Positions 63,676 through 64,000 of a stretch of 64,000 nt of DNA are shown here, one piece after another. The position numbers were made by a program, and so were the translations under genes. Position 1 is the first letter of the stretch; the number at the start of each line of letters is the position of its first letter. The notes under the pieces are model-generated. The model was not told the origin of the DNA and made no database searches. It saw only the letters and a list, made by a program, of their open reading frames with translations. This stretch comes from Petrimonas sp. IBARAKI (GTDB lineage Bacteria > Bacteroidota > Bacteroidia > Bacteroidales > Dysgonomonadaceae): assembly GCA_002356435.2 (NCBI GenBank), contig AP018040.2, positions 1,488,001 through 1,552,000 of the forward strand. The letters run 5' to 3'.

Positions 63676-63865
63676 TTACAAGTAGTTTTTATGACACAAG
63701 AAACAAGTGTTTTTTTGCGTCGGATGAGTAAAATAAAAAAGGGGATTTTTGAAAGATTTACCTAAAAACAAAATCACCAAGCTACAATGTTATTCAATTG
63801 TACGGCTAATAACGCGGAGCGTATACCTGTTGAATATCCATTGATTTTTTTGTGATCTTTTTTTG

Positions 63866-63938
63866 TTTCCCTCCGCCGGCATTATCCGGATCAGGTATTT
63901 GGGTATGATCTCAGCCCGTTGTTATGTGGCACCCCTGT
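63866..63938 (-). ncRNA. TPP (THI-box) riboswitch
   Basis: On the minus strand the conserved THI-box parts appear in order: GGGGTGCC, GGGCTGAGATCATACCC, then ACCTGATCCGGATAATGCCG and GCGGAGGGAA. The CTGAGA and ACCTGATC.GGATAATGCC parts bind the pyrimidine and pyrophosphate of TPP. It lies about 190 bp upstream of the receptor ATG. With TPP bound it would turn the operon off, so the receptor is made when thiamin is scarce. The mode (early stop or hidden ribosome site) is not visible. Confidence 0.95.
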
Positions 63939-63949
63939 ATTTGACAAAA

Positions 63950-63977
63950 CAAAGCTACTTCATTTTTGTTCACCAAA
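63950..63977 (-). promoter_or_regulatory. Promoter of the thiamin uptake operon
   Basis: On the minus strand TTTG (63977-63974) and TAGCTTTG (63957-63950) are 16 bp apart and match Bacteroidetes -33 and -7 boxes. They lie directly upstream of the riboswitch, so the transcript starts just before the aptamer. Confidence 0.65.
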
Positions 63978-64000
63978 CAATAAAAACCGCAATTTTTAAC

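Noticed and set aside
1..64000. CRISPR arrays
   Set aside because: No regularly spaced short repeats of 24-40 bp with unique spacers were seen on either strand.

Overview
The window looks like a chromosomal segment of a Bacteroidales bacterium, most like the Dysgonomonadaceae/Porphyromonadaceae. The signs are a SusD lipoprotein, two TonB-dependent receptors, a NagB-PIG-L fusion, a START-like protein, Bacteroidetes-type promoters (TAnnTTTG -7 boxes) and an Erm(F)-type methylase. No rRNA is present. The housekeeping part (about 17.6-64 kb) is densely packed; the accessory part (about 1.6-17.6 kb) is visibly richer in A+T and loosely packed.

Bases 1-1640 hold the 3' end of a susD gene and its terminator. 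Bases 1.64-17.63 kb are an accessory island. It contains a string of mostly single, minus-strand genes: CPBP protease-like, DUF3795, a truncated KilA-N protein, a ClbS/DfsB remnant, DUF5652, VOC, a YhcG-like nuclease, an SH3/SLH/ricin-type secreted protein, DUF3800 and a uracil-DNA-glycosylase-like protein. One plus-strand Erm-type 23S rRNA methylase lies among them. Between many of these genes sit 110-200 bp imperfect inverted-repeat elements that resemble integron attC sites and carry a CGTTRNGG-like core at the edge facing the next gene. A compact tyrosine recombinase (16784-17626) lies at the right end and is transcribed away from the array, as intI is in an integron. Two copies of an IS91-family element, each with its own tyrosine recombinase, have inserted into the array; one is disabled by an internal deletion. 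I consider this integron-like array the main candidate for an undescribed system. It rests on sequence architecture, not on a demonstrated activity.

Bases 17.6-40 kb are core genome: a TonB-linked receptor, a GH29 fucosidase, GtrA, MenA, ProS, a low-molecular-weight phosphatase, an HD hydrolase, tRNA-Gln, a large nuclease-helicase, diacylglycerol kinase, and the run lptFG-like/ribBA/rmuC/kbl/tdh on the minus strand. Bases 40-50.4 kb hold a dienelactone hydrolase and a six-gene operon of envelope proteins (Yip1, OmpA, three unrecognised exported proteins and a TPR protein), with a divergent histidine kinase/response regulator pair beside it.

Bases 50.4-57.6 kb hold a NagB-PIG-L fusion whose NagB active site is lost, a POT-like MFS transporter, mutS2 and a DUF2891 gene. 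A tRNA-Met with an odd T loop follows, then a gene-poor stretch with transposase remnants around a GH109-type gene. The window ends with a thiamin uptake operon on the minus strand: TPP riboswitch, TonB-dependent receptor and a PnuC/PnuT-type permease.
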